DNA of 64,000 nucleotides from Acidobacteriota bacterium (GCA_018268915.1 JAFDVQ010000001.1:682001-746000); one strand, 5' to 3'; shown: positions 8,328 through 20,528, counted from the stretch's first letter. Numbers and translations are program-made. Notes: a model not told the origin generated them from the sequence alone.

Positions 8328-9770
8328 TCACGCTGTCGCATCCATCGTCTGTTCGTCTGAACCGATATGCGCCGCGGAAGGAGGATCCAGCGGCCGCGAT
8401 CCGTGTGGCAGCTCAATTCCATCCTGCATCAGCAACGCATCGTAAACCGGTATCGGCCGCCAGTACCGCGCAAGTACAAACGCGCTCATGTTCGCAATCA
8501 TCATAGGCAGCACCAGTCCGTAGCCTCCTGTCATTTCGAAAACGATCAGGATTGAAGTCATTGGCGCGCGCACGATTCCTGCAAACACTGCGCCCATCCC
8601 CACTACGGCAAATGCACCGATCGAGTCCGCCGGATGGTGAAAGACCGTGACATCGAGATAGCCGACCGCACCGCCAAGCATTGATCCCATGAACAGCGAC
8701 GGGGCAAAAATACCGCCCGAGCCGCCGCTCGAATAAGAACTGACAGTGGCGGCCAGCTTGAGCACGCACATCACCACCATGAAGAGCAGCGGCATCGTTC
8801 CGGTCAGTGCCAGTTCGAGCGTTCTGTACGGGTCGCCCGCAATTCCATTGAGATGAAACCAGTAAAGAGCTGTTGCGGCCATACCGCCTGTTGCGAAGCC
8901 CCCAATCGCCGGATGCACCCATTTGGGAACAGACGTCCATCGCTTGAACGTCGCGCGAACAGTGAGCAGGCTGTCGGTAAAGGTGATGGAGACTACCGCC
9001 GCCAGGATTCCAAGCAGCGCATACCAGATTAGGGATGATGCTGCGCCGAGCTCATACGCGCGTGGCATGTGAAAGACCGGATTCCTGCCGAGGATGGAGT
9101 GCTCGACCACGGCTGCTACGGCGGCAGCGACAATCACGCCTGACAACATCGTCTGATCGAGATCGCCAATAAGTTCCTCGAGCGTGAAGGTGATTGCCGC
9201 TATCGGAGCGTTGAAAGCCGCCGCGATTCCTGCAGCCATCCCCACCGAGGTCATGCGACGGCAGTTTGTTGGACTCAGACGAGCTGCGCGGGCCAGCAGG
9301 CTGCTTACGCCTGCACATATCTGCACCGTGGGGCCTTCAAGTCCCAGCGATCCTCCTGATCCGATCTGAAACGCGCACAGAACAAACTTGCCGATGGTCT
9401 CGCGCAATGAAACCAGGCCGGAGCGCAGCGCAAACGCGACTTTGACCTGCGGAATCCCCGATCCCGCAGCCGCAGGCGCCCAATAAGTGAGTCCGAGGCC
9501 AACGATCAGACCGCCGAAAGCTGGAGACAGGATCGTCCAGAAAATCCAGCTATGACCCGGCGCAGAGTTTGCGCGATTGATCATCAGGATCTCGAGGCGA
9601 GCAATTGCCAGATGAAATGCGACTGCCGAAAGTCCGCACAGGCCGCCTGCCAGAATCGTCACGGCAAGAAGCCGCTGTCGCTCGTTGGCCATTCTTGCCG
9701 AGAACCACGCGAGTAAGCGCGATAAACCACCGCGCAGCCAATTCAAGTTACTCGATGCTTCAGGGGACAT
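8328..9770 (-). CDS. ClC-family chloride transporter (probable H+/Cl- antiporter)
   Basis: A 480-residue ClC protein with about ten hydrophobic segments. The selectivity-filter elements are present: GSGIP (103-107), GLEGP (143-147, gating Glu145), GIFAP (353-357) and the C-terminal pore tyrosine (Tyr443 in VYDALL). The internal proton-pathway glutamate is kept in TFTLEEL (E198/E199), which favours a 2 Cl-/1 H+ exchanger over a channel. The G(K/R)EGP motif has Leu in place of the basic residue, a minor departure. There is no CBS domain. The gene is a single unit, probably used for acid resistance or chloride homeostasis at the inner membrane. Confidence 0.92.
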   Translation of the reverse strand: MSPEASSNLNWLRGGLSRLLAWFSARMANERQRLLAVTILAGGLCGLSAVAFHLAIARLEILMINRANSAPGHSWIFWTILSPAFGGLIVGLGLTYWAPAAAGSGIPQVKVAFALRSGLVSLRETIGKFVLCAFQIGSGGSLGLEGPTVQICAGVSSLLARAARLSPTNCRRMTSVGMAAGIAAAFNAPIAAITFTLEELIGDLDQTMLSGVIVAAAVAAVVEHSILGRNPVFHMPRAYELGAASSLIWYALLGILAAVVSITFTDSLLTVRATFKRWTSVPKWVHPAIGGFATGGMAATALYWFHLNGIAGDPYRTLELALTGTMPLLFMVVMCVLKLAATVSSYSSGGSGGIFAPSLFMGSMLGGAVGYLDVTVFHHPADSIGAFAVVGMGAVFAGIVRAPMTSILIVFEMTGGYGLVLPMMIANMSAFVLARYWRPIPVYDALLMQDGIELPHGSRPLDPPSAAHIGSDEQTMDATA

Positions 9771-10064
9771 GTGGGAAAGGCCGGCTCAGTCACCAGTATA
9801 GAAGTTCGCTTAGGGTACGCGTCTCTCGATTCAAAAGCGAAGGAATCGAAAAAGCCGCGTCACTTGTTTGTCATTTGCTTGTCATGCCTGTTCCGCACGT
9901 ATCTGTATGCGCCGAAAATGATTTCAGCGACTATTCCGGACCTGGTGCCGCCATTCGACTCCAATGGTGATATGGACGACCCTCCAAGCATCGGTCTGGT
10001 TCGGGTGGCCTTGCACACGGGCGCGCGGGGCCACTTTTTTTGTTGCAAGCCACAAGCTCCACAT
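9771..10064. other. Intergenic gap with possible plus-strand small RNA
   Basis: This 294-bp gap lies between the start of the ClC gene and the end of the MetX-like gene, both on the minus strand. It contains a good intrinsic terminator oriented on the plus strand (10005-10041), although no plus-strand gene precedes it. That points to a plus-strand small RNA or a very small ORF. One possible tiny ORF, starting MISATIPDL near 9918, has no clear ribosome-binding site. Confidence 0.35.
10005..10041 (+). terminator. Orphan intrinsic terminator
   Basis: The arms GTGGCC (10005-10010) and GGCCAC (10029-10034) enclose an 18-nt GC-rich loop and are followed at once by seven T residues. This is a standard Rho-independent layout on the plus strand. 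On the minus strand the hairpin is not followed by a U-tract, so it does not serve the neighbouring minus-strand gene. Confidence 0.6.
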
Positions 10065-11162
10065 CTAGGGCTTCGGCTCCGTCGCTTTCATAAACTCCGC
10101 CAGATAATCCTTCCACACCACCGCTGCAGTGTGCGTGCCGTGCCCTCGCGTCTGATCGCTGATGGGAAGCAGAATGAATTTGCCGTGCGCAATCCGCTTC
10201 ACCATCTTTTCGGCAATCCCAAGTTCCGGCGGATTGATGTAGTCGTCTGCAGAGTTGATCCACAGCACCGGAGCTTTGATGCTTTCGAGCTTCGATTCCG
10301 GGTTGTAGTTCCGGCTTGCATTCAGGTAATAGATCATGTCGTTGGCATCCATTGACGCCATCGTTCGCATTAGATAACCGTCAACAAACTTCTCGGCGTC
10401 CTTCCTTGTGGGCGCCTGCTTCTGTGCGACGAGCGGCGCAGATCCCATTACCAGCAGCATCTCGTTCGCTCCTCGCAGCCCATCCTGCGGTTCCGTTTTG
10501 TATTCGCCATTTTGCCACGCAGGATCGAGCTTCAGGTCCTGAATGGCCATGTAGCGCATCATCCGATTGCGTCCAGCGATCTCCACTGGCAGGCAAGCAA
10601 ACGGCGCCAATGCATCCATGAAGTCTGGGTACGTCTCACCCCAGACGAAGCCTTGCATGCACCCCATCGATGTGCCGAAAATCAGCCGCAGATGATCCAC
10701 ATGCATCTCGTCGAGCATCATCCGGTCGGCGCGCACCATGTCGTCGTAGTCGTAGGCAGGGAAGTGCATGTGCATTCCGTCCGATGGCTTCGAACTCTGC
10801 CCATGCCCGATCTCGTCCGGCAGGATGAGAAAGTACTTCTGAATGTCGAGCACGCCGCCCGGCACAAACAGAACATCCGAGAAGATCGGATTCAGCAGCG
10901 ACTGCGCATTCCCGCCAGTCCCATGCAGCAGCAGGATTGCATTGTCGACATGCCCGGTCGCATTTCGGTGCGGGGTGCCAAGCGTTAGATAACGGAGCCG
11001 CAACTCTGGCAGAGTCTCACCCGACCCGAAGCGGAAGTCACGCAGCGTGACGATTCCATCCTTTGTCGGCCAGTGAGATCCGAGAGTAACGGACTGAGCA
11101 GATGCCCCCGTAGCGAAGCCCATGCCAATCGCCAGAATAGCTGCGTTTTTCAAGTGGAACAT
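10065..11162 (-). CDS. Secreted MetX-like alpha/beta hydrolase
   Basis: A 365-residue alpha/beta-hydrolase related to homoserine O-acetyltransferase. It has a signal peptide (first ~22 residues, ending ATGASAQ), which true MetX enzymes lack. An oxyanion region LLHGTGGNAQS is followed by nucleophile elbow GTSMGC (Ser165), candidate acid NSADDY (Asp306/307) and GHGTHT (His344). MetX proper has GGSMGG at the elbow, so the acyl acceptor probably differs. I infer a periplasmic acyltransferase or esterase rather than a methionine-pathway enzyme. Start ATG 11160-11162 was chosen over an adjacent TTG because GGAGGAG lies just upstream. It is a single-gene unit. Confidence 0.82.
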   Translation of the reverse strand: MFHLKNAAILAIGMGFATGASAQSVTLGSHWPTKDGIVTLRDFRFGSGETLPELRLRYLTLGTPHRNATGHVDNAILLLHGTGGNAQSLLNPIFSDVLFVPGGVLDIQKYFLILPDEIGHGQSSKPSDGMHMHFPAYDYDDMVRADRMMLDEMHVDHLRLIFGTSMGCMQGFVWGETYPDFMDALAPFACLPVEIAGRNRMMRYMAIQDLKLDPAWQNGEYKTEPQDGLRGANEMLLVMGSAPLVAQKQAPTRKDAEKFVDGYLMRTMASMDANDMIYYLNASRNYNPESKLESIKAPVLWINSADDYINPPELGIAEKMVKRIAHGKFILLPISDQTRGHGTHTAAVVWKDYLAEFMKATEPKP

Positions 11163-11497
11163 CAATCTCCTCCCATGAACGCAATGAGCCTATCAATTCA
11201 AATCCCTACCCGTAAGCGTAGCAATCGCCTGTTTTCAGCGACAGCACAGTCGCGATAAAATCTTCACGTCAGGTATGAACAAGGACCCGCATCTCCCTGC
11301 CCGACCCCTTCTCAAGCGCTTCCACCGCGGACGCCACGACCGTGGACGCTGACCCCGTCCGCTGATTAAGCTATTCCCGTTAAGAATCTCGTGCGCAGGC
11401 GCCGCCGTGACGAACCTGCCCGAATCTGGCCGACCACCGCTGGCTTCGCTTTCCTTGAAAAGCTCATCCGCCTGTGCGCGGATAGAAAGGTCCCCTG
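11163..11497. other. Divergent intergenic region upstream of aconitase
   Basis: This 335-bp region lies between the divergent MetX-like and aconitase genes and must hold both promoters. A sigma-70-like candidate for the plus strand is TTTTCA (11232-11237), an 18-nt spacer, then TAAAAT (11256-11261). That would leave a long aconitase leader of about 230 nt. I could fold no clear riboswitch or iron-responsive structure. The ribosome-binding site AAAGGT sits just before the aconitase ATG. Confidence 0.35.
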
Positions 11498-14341
<2,844 letters not shown>

Positions 14342-14360
14342 CCCGATAAATCAGAAAAAT

Positions 14361-14401
14361 GGGTGCCCCATCCTAAACGCGTCTTTTGCGTTTAGGGTGG
14401 G
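14361..14401. repeat. GGGTGCCCC-headed hairpin repeat, copy 1
   Basis: The gap between the convergent acnA and pyk genes is almost filled by GGGTGCCCC running into a 14-bp stem (14367-14380 with 14388-14401, one G-T pair) around a 7-nt loop. Two other gaps in this window carry the same nine-base head with different stem sequences (29937 and 44702). It may also act as a two-way terminator here, though no U-tract follows. Confidence 0.75.
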
Positions 14402-14419
14402 ATTCCTGAACTTTAAACT

Positions 14420-16021
14420 CTACGGGTTCGAAATCTTCGGCGGATTCGGAGAAGGATATTGCCGTATCGGCGTTACCTTGCGACGTTTCTGCTTCTGATC
14501 TCCCGTGTCATCCCTCACCGGCTCGTCGTCATGCGGCGCAAAGAATCGCACTCCCTCCAGGTTGTGCTCGCCAAGCACGTGCAGTCGCAGGAAGTTCGTT
14601 GAACCCGACTTCGTTCGCGTGCCCGCCACAATCGCAATCACCTCGCGATTGCGCACATAACCATGTTGCTCCAGCAGGCTCTCCGCAACATCGACAAGAG
14701 CCTCAGTCGTGTTGACCTTGGGGCACCGAACCGGCGTCGTTCCCCAAAGGAGATTCAGCCGATTGATCGTTATGTCCACCGGACTTAGCGCGAAGATCGG
14801 CGAACTCGGGTGATACTTCGACAACTGTCGCGCAGTCGCGCCCGACTCGGTGAACAGCGCAATCCCGCGCAGGTCCAGATCATCCGCAGCATGTGCCGTC
14901 GCTTCGCAGATCGTCTGCGCAATCGAGAGTCGTGTCTGTCGAATCATCGGCTCGTTCAGATGCTCTTCCTTGATGTGCCGCTCCGCCTCGCTGATGATGC
15001 GCCCCATCATCGCGACTGCCTCTATCGGATATTTACCGACTGCCGACTCGCCCGAGAGCATCACCGCGTCGGTTCCATCGTAGATCGCGTTCGCTACATC
15101 CGAAACTTCAGCACGCGTGGGCCTTGGATTCTCGATCATCGACTCGAGCATCTGGGTCGCCGTGATCACTGGCTTGAAGTATTCCGCCGCACGTCGAATG
15201 ATGTGTTTCTGAATCGCAGGCACCTTCTCCGGTGGAACCTCTACGCCCAGATCGCCTCGCGCCACCATGATTCCATCGGCTGCCTGCAGAATGCTGTCGA
15301 GATGCTCGATGGCCTGCGGCTTTTCAAGCTTGGCGATAATCCATGTCTCGCCGCCATACGCCGATACGCGATCGCGAACCAGACGAACGTCTTCCGCCGT
15401 GCGCACAAACGAAACTGCAATCGCGTCCACGCCGTTCTTCAGCGCGAATTCCAGATCCTGTGAATCCTTCTCAGTAAGCGATGGAACGCGGACCGGAATG
15501 CCTGGCAGATTGATGCCCTTGTTCTCGCCCAGCATTCCGCCGTTTACAATCTCGCAAACGACATCAGGACCGATAACCTCGTGCACCCGCAGTTCAATCA
15601 ATCCATCCGAAAGCAGAATGCGCGAGCCCTGCTCCACGTTCTCAGCGAGCGTCTTGAAAGTCGTCCCCACCAGCGATGCAGTCCCGGGCACGTCGCGCGG
15701 CGTAATCGTCAGCCGGCTTCCCGCCTTCAGCAATACAGGCTGGTGATCCCTCAGCTTTGAGGTGCGAATCTTCGGCCCCTGCAGATCACCGAGGATGCAA
15801 AGAGGCTTATGCTCCTCCCGGCTGACTTTGCGAATCATCTGAATCAGCGCGAGCTTTTCATCGTGCGTGCCGTGTGAAAAATTCAGTCGTACAACATCAA
15901 TCCCCGCCCTCACTAAATCGCGAAATACCGATTCAGTGTTCGAGGCCGGGCCAAGGGTTGCAACGATCTTGGCCCGGCGCAGGATGGGGGTTTCGTTCAG
16001 GTTCGATTCAACGAACGGCAT
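14420..16021 (-). CDS. pyk: Pyruvate kinase
   Basis: A 533-residue pyruvate kinase, which makes pyruvate and ATP from phosphoenolpyruvate and ADP. Family motifs are clear: RRAKIVATLGPAS at the start, VRLNFSHGTHDEK, the metal and substrate segment VARGDLGVEVPPE, and the signature ITATQMLESMIENPRPTRAEVSDVANA with DAVMLSGESAVGKYP. The C-terminal allosteric domain ends near residue 490. It is followed by an extra ~40-residue charged and Pro/Lys-rich tail (DDTGDQKQKRRKVTPIRQ) that ordinary enzymes lack. ATG 16021 has GGAG upstream. It is a lone gene, convergent with acnA. Confidence 0.97.
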   Translation of the reverse strand: MPFVESNLNETPILRRAKIVATLGPASNTESVFRDLVRAGIDVVRLNFSHGTHDEKLALIQMIRKVSREEHKPLCILGDLQGPKIRTSKLRDHQPVLLKAGSRLTITPRDVPGTASLVGTTFKTLAENVEQGSRILLSDGLIELRVHEVIGPDVVCEIVNGGMLGENKGINLPGIPVRVPSLTEKDSQDLEFALKNGVDAIAVSFVRTAEDVRLVRDRVSAYGGETWIIAKLEKPQAIEHLDSILQAADGIMVARGDLGVEVPPEKVPAIQKHIIRRAAEYFKPVITATQMLESMIENPRPTRAEVSDVANAIYDGTDAVMLSGESAVGKYPIEAVAMMGRIISEAERHIKEEHLNEPMIRQTRLSIAQTICEATAHAADDLDLRGIALFTESGATARQLSKYHPSSPIFALSPVDITINRLNLLWGTTPVRCPKVNTTEALVDVAESLLEQHGYVRNREVIAIVAGTRTKSGSTNFLRLHVLGEHNLEGVRFFAPHDDEPVRDDTGDQKQKRRKVTPIRQYPSPNPPKISNP

Positions 16022-16196
16022 GAAAATAACTCCAGAAGATCAGGTGATGGGAAAAGAGGAATGTATATGTGCGGTCCTCTTGATTATACAAGTTGCAGCG
16101 CGCACAATTTCTCGTCGCGACCGCGCCAAACTGGTCGTTGGAGACTCGAATACCCCTGCTTTTATTGGCTTTACCGCACGATGCAGCGGTCTTGAA

Positions 16197-17060
16197 CTAC
16201 AGCTGCCGGTTGCGCTCGCGGAAGAGAACCCCGTTCAACTCCGCGCCAAGTAGAGCCGTAAACGAAGTGATATACAACCACACCAGCGTAGCGATGCCTG
16301 CGCCAAACGATCCGTAGAAGATCGTGTAGTCTGCGATTCGCGTAACGTACCAGCCGAACGCCAGCGTTGCCGAGAACCACACAATGCTGGCTGCGACTGC
16401 GCCAGGCATGATGCGCATCCAGTGCTCCCCGCGCTTCGTTCCAAAGTGATAGAGCGCCCCAAGAACGGCGAGGCTGGTTCCAAACGCCAATGTCCACCGT
16501 GCCATCCGCCACAGGAACAGCACGATGCTCCGAAGCTGGTGCCCGGCATTGAAGATCAGCCACAACTCGATCGCCCGGCCAAACACCAGCACAATCGTCG
16601 CCAGCGCAAGCGGCACCAGCACTATGAACACAAGAAACAGTGCCCGAATGCGCTTCTCCCAGAATCCCCACTCATTGCGCGGTAGTCGATATGCCCTGCG
16701 GAAGCCCTCCATGAACGTGAGCATCAGCCCGATCCCCGCAAATACGCTCAGTATCGATCCAGAAGTGATCAAACGTTCGGGGTGAGCATTGCGCGAATGC
16801 ATTGACGAGAGCATCAGGTGCACCGTATCGGCCGGCAATATCTGCCCTGAAACCCAGCGAATCTCTCCCACCGCTGTGTTGCCTTCCGGAAACTTTGCGA
16901 TGATCGCCGTGAGTACAATGAACGCAGGAAAGAACATCAGCATGCCGGAGTAAGCAGCGGACTTCGCCGTGTTCAGCACGTCATGTTCGACTGCCAGAAA
17001 GACGGCTTTCCGAAATTGGCGCAGAAACTTCCGCATGGTCCCATTCAAAGAGTAGTGCAT
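16197..17060 (-). CDS. YihY/BrkB-family membrane protein
   Basis: A protein of about 287 residues with six hydrophobic segments, matching the YihY (formerly tRNA-processing RNase BN, BrkB) family. Visible landmarks are a first helix with AAYSGMLMFFPAFIVLTAIIAKFP, the central segment with YRLPRNEWGFWEKRIRAL, and a final helix YITSFTALLGAELNGV, whose Glu in GAEL is conserved. Its role is unknown, and transport or envelope maintenance has been suggested for the family. The start is uncertain among GTG 17069, ATG 17060 and ATG 17036; I chose 17060. It is divergent from the GH3 gene. Confidence 0.85.
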   Translation of the reverse strand: MHYSLNGTMRKFLRQFRKAVFLAVEHDVLNTAKSAAYSGMLMFFPAFIVLTAIIAKFPEGNTAVGEIRWVSGQILPADTVHLMLSSMHSRNAHPERLITSGSILSVFAGIGLMLTFMEGFRRAYRLPRNEWGFWEKRIRALFLVFIVLVPLALATIVLVFGRAIELWLIFNAGHQLRSIVLFLWRMARWTLAFGTSLAVLGALYHFGTKRGEHWMRIMPGAVAASIVWFSATLAFGWYVTRIADYTIFYGSFGAGIATLVWLYITSFTALLGAELNGVLFRERNRQL

Positions 17061-17161
17061 CGGCGCCACCGGCCGGCTTGCGGCAGTGTCAGCGGTGCAT
17101 CGAGAGGCAACAGCGCGTAACTACAGCCCGCGTGAGTGAAACGGTTTATCATCTTCTCGAA

Positions 17162-19522
17162 ATGAGAAAGCCTCGGGTCCTAGCTGTCTGTTCTCTATCG
17201 TTGCTTTTTTCAGTGACATTCGTCGCGTTTGCTCAGAACGCGCAGTTGGCATCGAGCGCAATCAATAATCGCGTCGAGACGCTCCTCAAGCAGATGACTC
17301 TCGAGGAGAAAATTGGCCAGACCGTTCAGTACTCAGCAGGATTTGCGACAGGTCCATCCGCATCGAAGCTCACCTACGACGAACTGGTGGCGAAGGGGCA
17401 GATTGGCTCGATGCTCAACGTCGTCGGCGCTGAGCGTACGAATCACTTCCAGCACATCGCGATGGAAAAGTCTCGGCTGCACATCCCTATCATCTTCGGA
17501 CTCGATGTCATTCACGGCCACCACACCACGTTTCCTGTTCCGCTCGCGATAGCTGCAAGCTGGGACTCCGCCGCCGCTGAGACCGTCGCTCGCGTCAGTG
17601 CAGAAGAAGCTCGCGCAGACGGTATCGATTGGGTCTTCTCCCCCATGGTCGACATCTCGCGCGACCCACGCTGGGGTCGCATCATCGAGTCGAACGGCGA
17701 AGACCCGTACCTCAGCTCCGCTCTCGCACGCGCGTGGGTCCAGGGCTATCAGCAGGGCGATCTCACCAAGCCCGATTCCGTAGCCGCATCTGTCAAGCAC
17801 TTCGCCGCGTATGGCGCGGTAATCGCTGGCCGCGATTACAACGCTGTCGACATGAGCGAGCTGACGCTTCGTCAGACATACCTCAAGCCGTACCGCGCAG
17901 CCGTCGAGGCTGGTGTTGCAACCGTGATGACGTCGTTCAACTCGCTCAACGGAGTTCCATCGACGGCAAATCCATTTTTGTTGACGCAGATCCTTCGCAA
18001 CGAATGGGGCTTCAATGGCTTTGTCGTATCCGATTGGGCGGCGGTCGGAGAGCTGAAGAATCACGCGATCGGCGACGGACCCACAGTAGCGCGCAAGGCC
18101 CTAGAAGCCGGCACGGACATGGATATGGAGGGGAACCTCTATGCAACTGTGCTGGCAGACCAGGTTCGTTCCGGAGAAATTCCTCAGAAGGTACTCGACG
18201 AAGCAGTGCGCCGTATTCTGCGAGTCAAATTCGCAATGGGCCTGTTCGATCATCCCTACACGCCCGTCGGTCCCGCATACTCGCCCACGCCGGAAAGACG
18301 CGCAGCTGCGCGTAAGATCGCGGATGAAACCATGGTTCTGCTCAAGAACGATCCCGTTGAAGGTGTCGGCAATCTCCTTCCGCTGTCGGCAAAGATGAAG
18401 ACCGTGGCACTGATCGGCCCCATGGCCGATGACGCTCTCAATCTTCAAGGCGCCTGGACTGTCACCGGCAACCCGAAGGATGTCATCACGATCAAAGCCG
18501 CGCTCAGCCGCCGGCTAGGCGACAACCTGCTTTATGCCCGTGGTTGTGGTCTTCTCCCGCCAAAGGACGAAGCGGCCCTGAAGGGAATCACCTTCACCAG
18601 CCCGACATCGGCAGGGGCCGCTGAGCCTCTCAGCAATGACAACCAGTCGATCGCCGAAGCCGTCGAGACCGTGCGCAAAGCTGACATCACCATCCTCGCG
18701 CTTGGCGAGCCCACGAACTGGATGGAAGGGGAAGCCGCCAGCCGAACGACGCTTGGCTTCACCGGCGCTCAGCAGCAACTCCTCGAGGCGGTCGTCGCAA
18801 CCGGCAAGCCAGTCGTCCTCGTCGTTCTCGCTGCCCGTCCCCTGGAATTGAAATGGGCCGCAGAACATGTACCTGCGATTCTTCAGGCATGGAGCCCCGG
18901 CATCGAGGCCGGCCCCGCAGTAGAAGATGTGCTCTTCGGCGTTGTGAACCCTTCCGGCAAACTCCCCCTGGGGTTCCCGCGCTCTGTCGGGCAGGAACCG
19001 CTCTACTATGCGCAGAGCCCCAACGGCCGCCCTGCAGAAGGCGACCTCAGGCACATGCCGCTCAACGCGCAGCAAAAGATGGTCTCCCGTTACATGGATG
19101 AACAGAACTCCGCCCTCTTCCCATTCGGCTGGGGACTGAGCTATACACGCTTCTCTTACTCGCAGCCCACTATTGATCACGCTCAGGTTTCGCTGCGCAA
19201 CATCGCACACGACCATAAGCCGGTTGCCACCGTCAGCGTCGACCTGCAGAACTCCGGCAGCGTAGCAGGAACGGAAGTGCCGCAACTCTACATCCGCAAC
19301 ACTTCAGCGAGTGTCGAGCAGCCTGTCCGTGAACTCAAGGGCTTCTCGCGCATCACGCTCGCCCCGGGAGAAACGAAGCGTGTCACCTTCACGCTTGGAT
19401 TCGACGAGCTGAACTTTTACAACGCGGCATTGAAGGAGGCGATCGAGCCAACCACCTACGACATCTGGGTCGGAGGCAGCTCCCTCGCAACTGCGCATAC
19501 GACCCTGAAGGTCATGGAATAA
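17162..19522 (+). CDS. bglX: GH3 beta-glucosidase, exported (BglX-like)
   Basis: A 786-residue glycoside hydrolase family 3 enzyme. It has a signal peptide (RKPRVLAVCSLSLLFSVTF, cut after VAFAQ), so it is periplasmic. The (beta/alpha)8 domain includes FGLDVIHGHHTTFP, WGRIIESNGEDPY, SVKHFAAYG and the nucleophile loop VVSDWAAVG (Asp291). An alpha/beta sandwich follows, then a C-terminal fibronectin-III-like domain with VPQLYIRN and PVRELKGFSRITLAPGE, the usual BglX layout. It removes terminal beta-linked glucose from oligosaccharides. ATG 17162 was chosen because the signal peptide begins there. It is divergent from the YihY gene and convergent with the esterase gene. Confidence 0.94.
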   Translation: MRKPRVLAVCSLSLLFSVTFVAFAQNAQLASSAINNRVETLLKQMTLEEKIGQTVQYSAGFATGPSASKLTYDELVAKGQIGSMLNVVGAERTNHFQHIAMEKSRLHIPIIFGLDVIHGHHTTFPVPLAIAASWDSAAAETVARVSAEEARADGIDWVFSPMVDISRDPRWGRIIESNGEDPYLSSALARAWVQGYQQGDLTKPDSVAASVKHFAAYGAVIAGRDYNAVDMSELTLRQTYLKPYRAAVEAGVATVMTSFNSLNGVPSTANPFLLTQILRNEWGFNGFVVSDWAAVGELKNHAIGDGPTVARKALEAGTDMDMEGNLYATVLADQVRSGEIPQKVLDEAVRRILRVKFAMGLFDHPYTPVGPAYSPTPERRAAARKIADETMVLLKNDPVEGVGNLLPLSAKMKTVALIGPMADDALNLQGAWTVTGNPKDVITIKAALSRRLGDNLLYARGCGLLPPKDEAALKGITFTSPTSAGAAEPLSNDNQSIAEAVETVRKADITILALGEPTNWMEGEAASRTTLGFTGAQQQLLEAVVATGKPVVLVVLAARPLELKWAAEHVPAILQAWSPGIEAGPAVEDVLFGVVNPSGKLPLGFPRSVGQEPLYYAQSPNGRPAEGDLRHMPLNAQQKMVSRYMDEQNSALFPFGWGLSYTRFSYSQPTIDHAQVSLRNIAHDHKPVATVSVDLQNSGSVAGTEVPQLYIRNTSASVEQPVRELKGFSRITLAPGETKRVTFTLGFDELNFYNAALKEAIEPTTYDIWVGGSSLATAHTTLKVME

Positions 19523-19529
19523 TCGGGCG

Positions 19530-20405
19530 CTACTGGGCAATGTGCTGTAACAGGCTTTCGAAGCAGCCGCCTAGTTGGCTGTTCCATTCATTCCAATCGT
19601 GCCCGCCCGGCTTCAGATGAAACTCATGTTTGAACTGCAGCGCAGTTAAGCGTCCGGCAAAGGAACGAATCGGCCCAAGGAGTGGTTCATTCTGCCCTGC
19701 CGTGATGCAAAGGTAGGGAGTTGTGCCGTGGTCAGCATGCTGCACGAGGTTGTTCGGATCGCCTGACCTCCTGGCTTCTGATTCAGGAGGGCCGAAGATC
19801 TTCCGGATGCGCCACCACTCTCCCCACCGCCTGATTCTGAAGTCGCGATGTGTGATTTCTACCGGTGGGCTGAATGACCCGACAAAGCAAAACAGTTCCG
19901 GACGTGTCAAAGCAATCTTCAGTGCCGCAAATCCTCCCATGGAGATGCCGATGATCGCCCGCTTCTCCCGCACATTTGCAGCTGGAAATCTCGATTCCAC
20001 ATCAGAGATGAGATCCCCAAACGTGTAATCCTCAAATCGCTCCCCGGGCTTCTCCGCGGCATTCGCGTAATAAGAAAACTCCCCCTCCGGCATCACGAGG
20101 ATCAACCCTTTCGCCGCATAGATCGAGACCGTTGAATCATTCGACCAATCCCGAAAACTTCCATTCCCTCCGTGAAGAAGGTACACGACTGGAAGTTTCT
20201 TTCCGGCGTCTATGTGTTCGGGCAGAAAGACTCGATAAGGCATATCGCGATTCAACGCAGCCGACTGAAAAAGCACGTCTTTCATAACGACGCCGGTAGC
20301 GACGTTAGGCCGATCCGGATTTTGTCGTCCATCGTTGTGGCAGCCTGGAACCGACGACGCAAAGCACAGGCTGACGGCTAACAATAGCTGGCGCTTGAAT
20401 CGCAT
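19530..20405 (-). CDS. Putative lipoprotein esterase (esterase D/FrmB-like)
   Basis: A 291-residue alpha/beta-hydrolase of the esterase D family. The signal segment RFKRQLLLAVSLCFASSVPGC ends in a cysteine at 22 in a lipobox-like context, so it may be a lipoprotein. The fold shows YLLHGGNGSFRDW (oxyanion region), the nucleophile elbow GISMGG (Ser155) and the terminal histidine motif PGGHDWNEW (about His269). Relatives hydrolyse acyl or feruloyl esters or S-formylglutathione. Export and the lack of a glutathione context argue for polysaccharide or xenobiotic esters. ATG 20405 was chosen because the signal peptide begins there. It is convergent with the GH3 gene, which fits joint use on plant polymers. 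Confidence 0.8.
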   Translation of the reverse strand: MRFKRQLLLAVSLCFASSVPGCHNDGRQNPDRPNVATGVVMKDVLFQSAALNRDMPYRVFLPEHIDAGKKLPVVYLLHGGNGSFRDWSNDSTVSIYAAKGLILVMPEGEFSYYANAAEKPGERFEDYTFGDLISDVESRFPAANVREKRAIIGISMGGFAALKIALTRPELFCFVGSFSPPVEITHRDFRIRRWGEWWRIRKIFGPPESEARRSGDPNNLVQHADHGTTPYLCITAGQNEPLLGPIRSFAGRLTALQFKHEFHLKPGGHDWNEWNSQLGGCFESLLQHIAQ

Positions 20406-20528
20406 GAAGAAGCCAATTCTAGGCCGATCCGCTTCTATTGCATCCTGCAATTCACACTGACCGAATCATCCACGCCACCTTGGGATCTCCCCGAAGCAGA
20501 TACACTGTCCACGACAGGAGATTCCCCT

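Noticed and set aside
9771..10355. Long plus-strand open frame of 194 residues
   Set aside because: It crosses the MetX-like gene on the opposite strand, has no ribosome-binding site and no family features. The 3' half is a shadow of that gene. Only the terminator beneath it was kept.
14342..14419. Plain terminator explanation for the hairpin after acnA
   Set aside because: The stem is not followed by a U-tract and the same head recurs in other gaps, so I listed it as a repeat. Terminator function remains possible.
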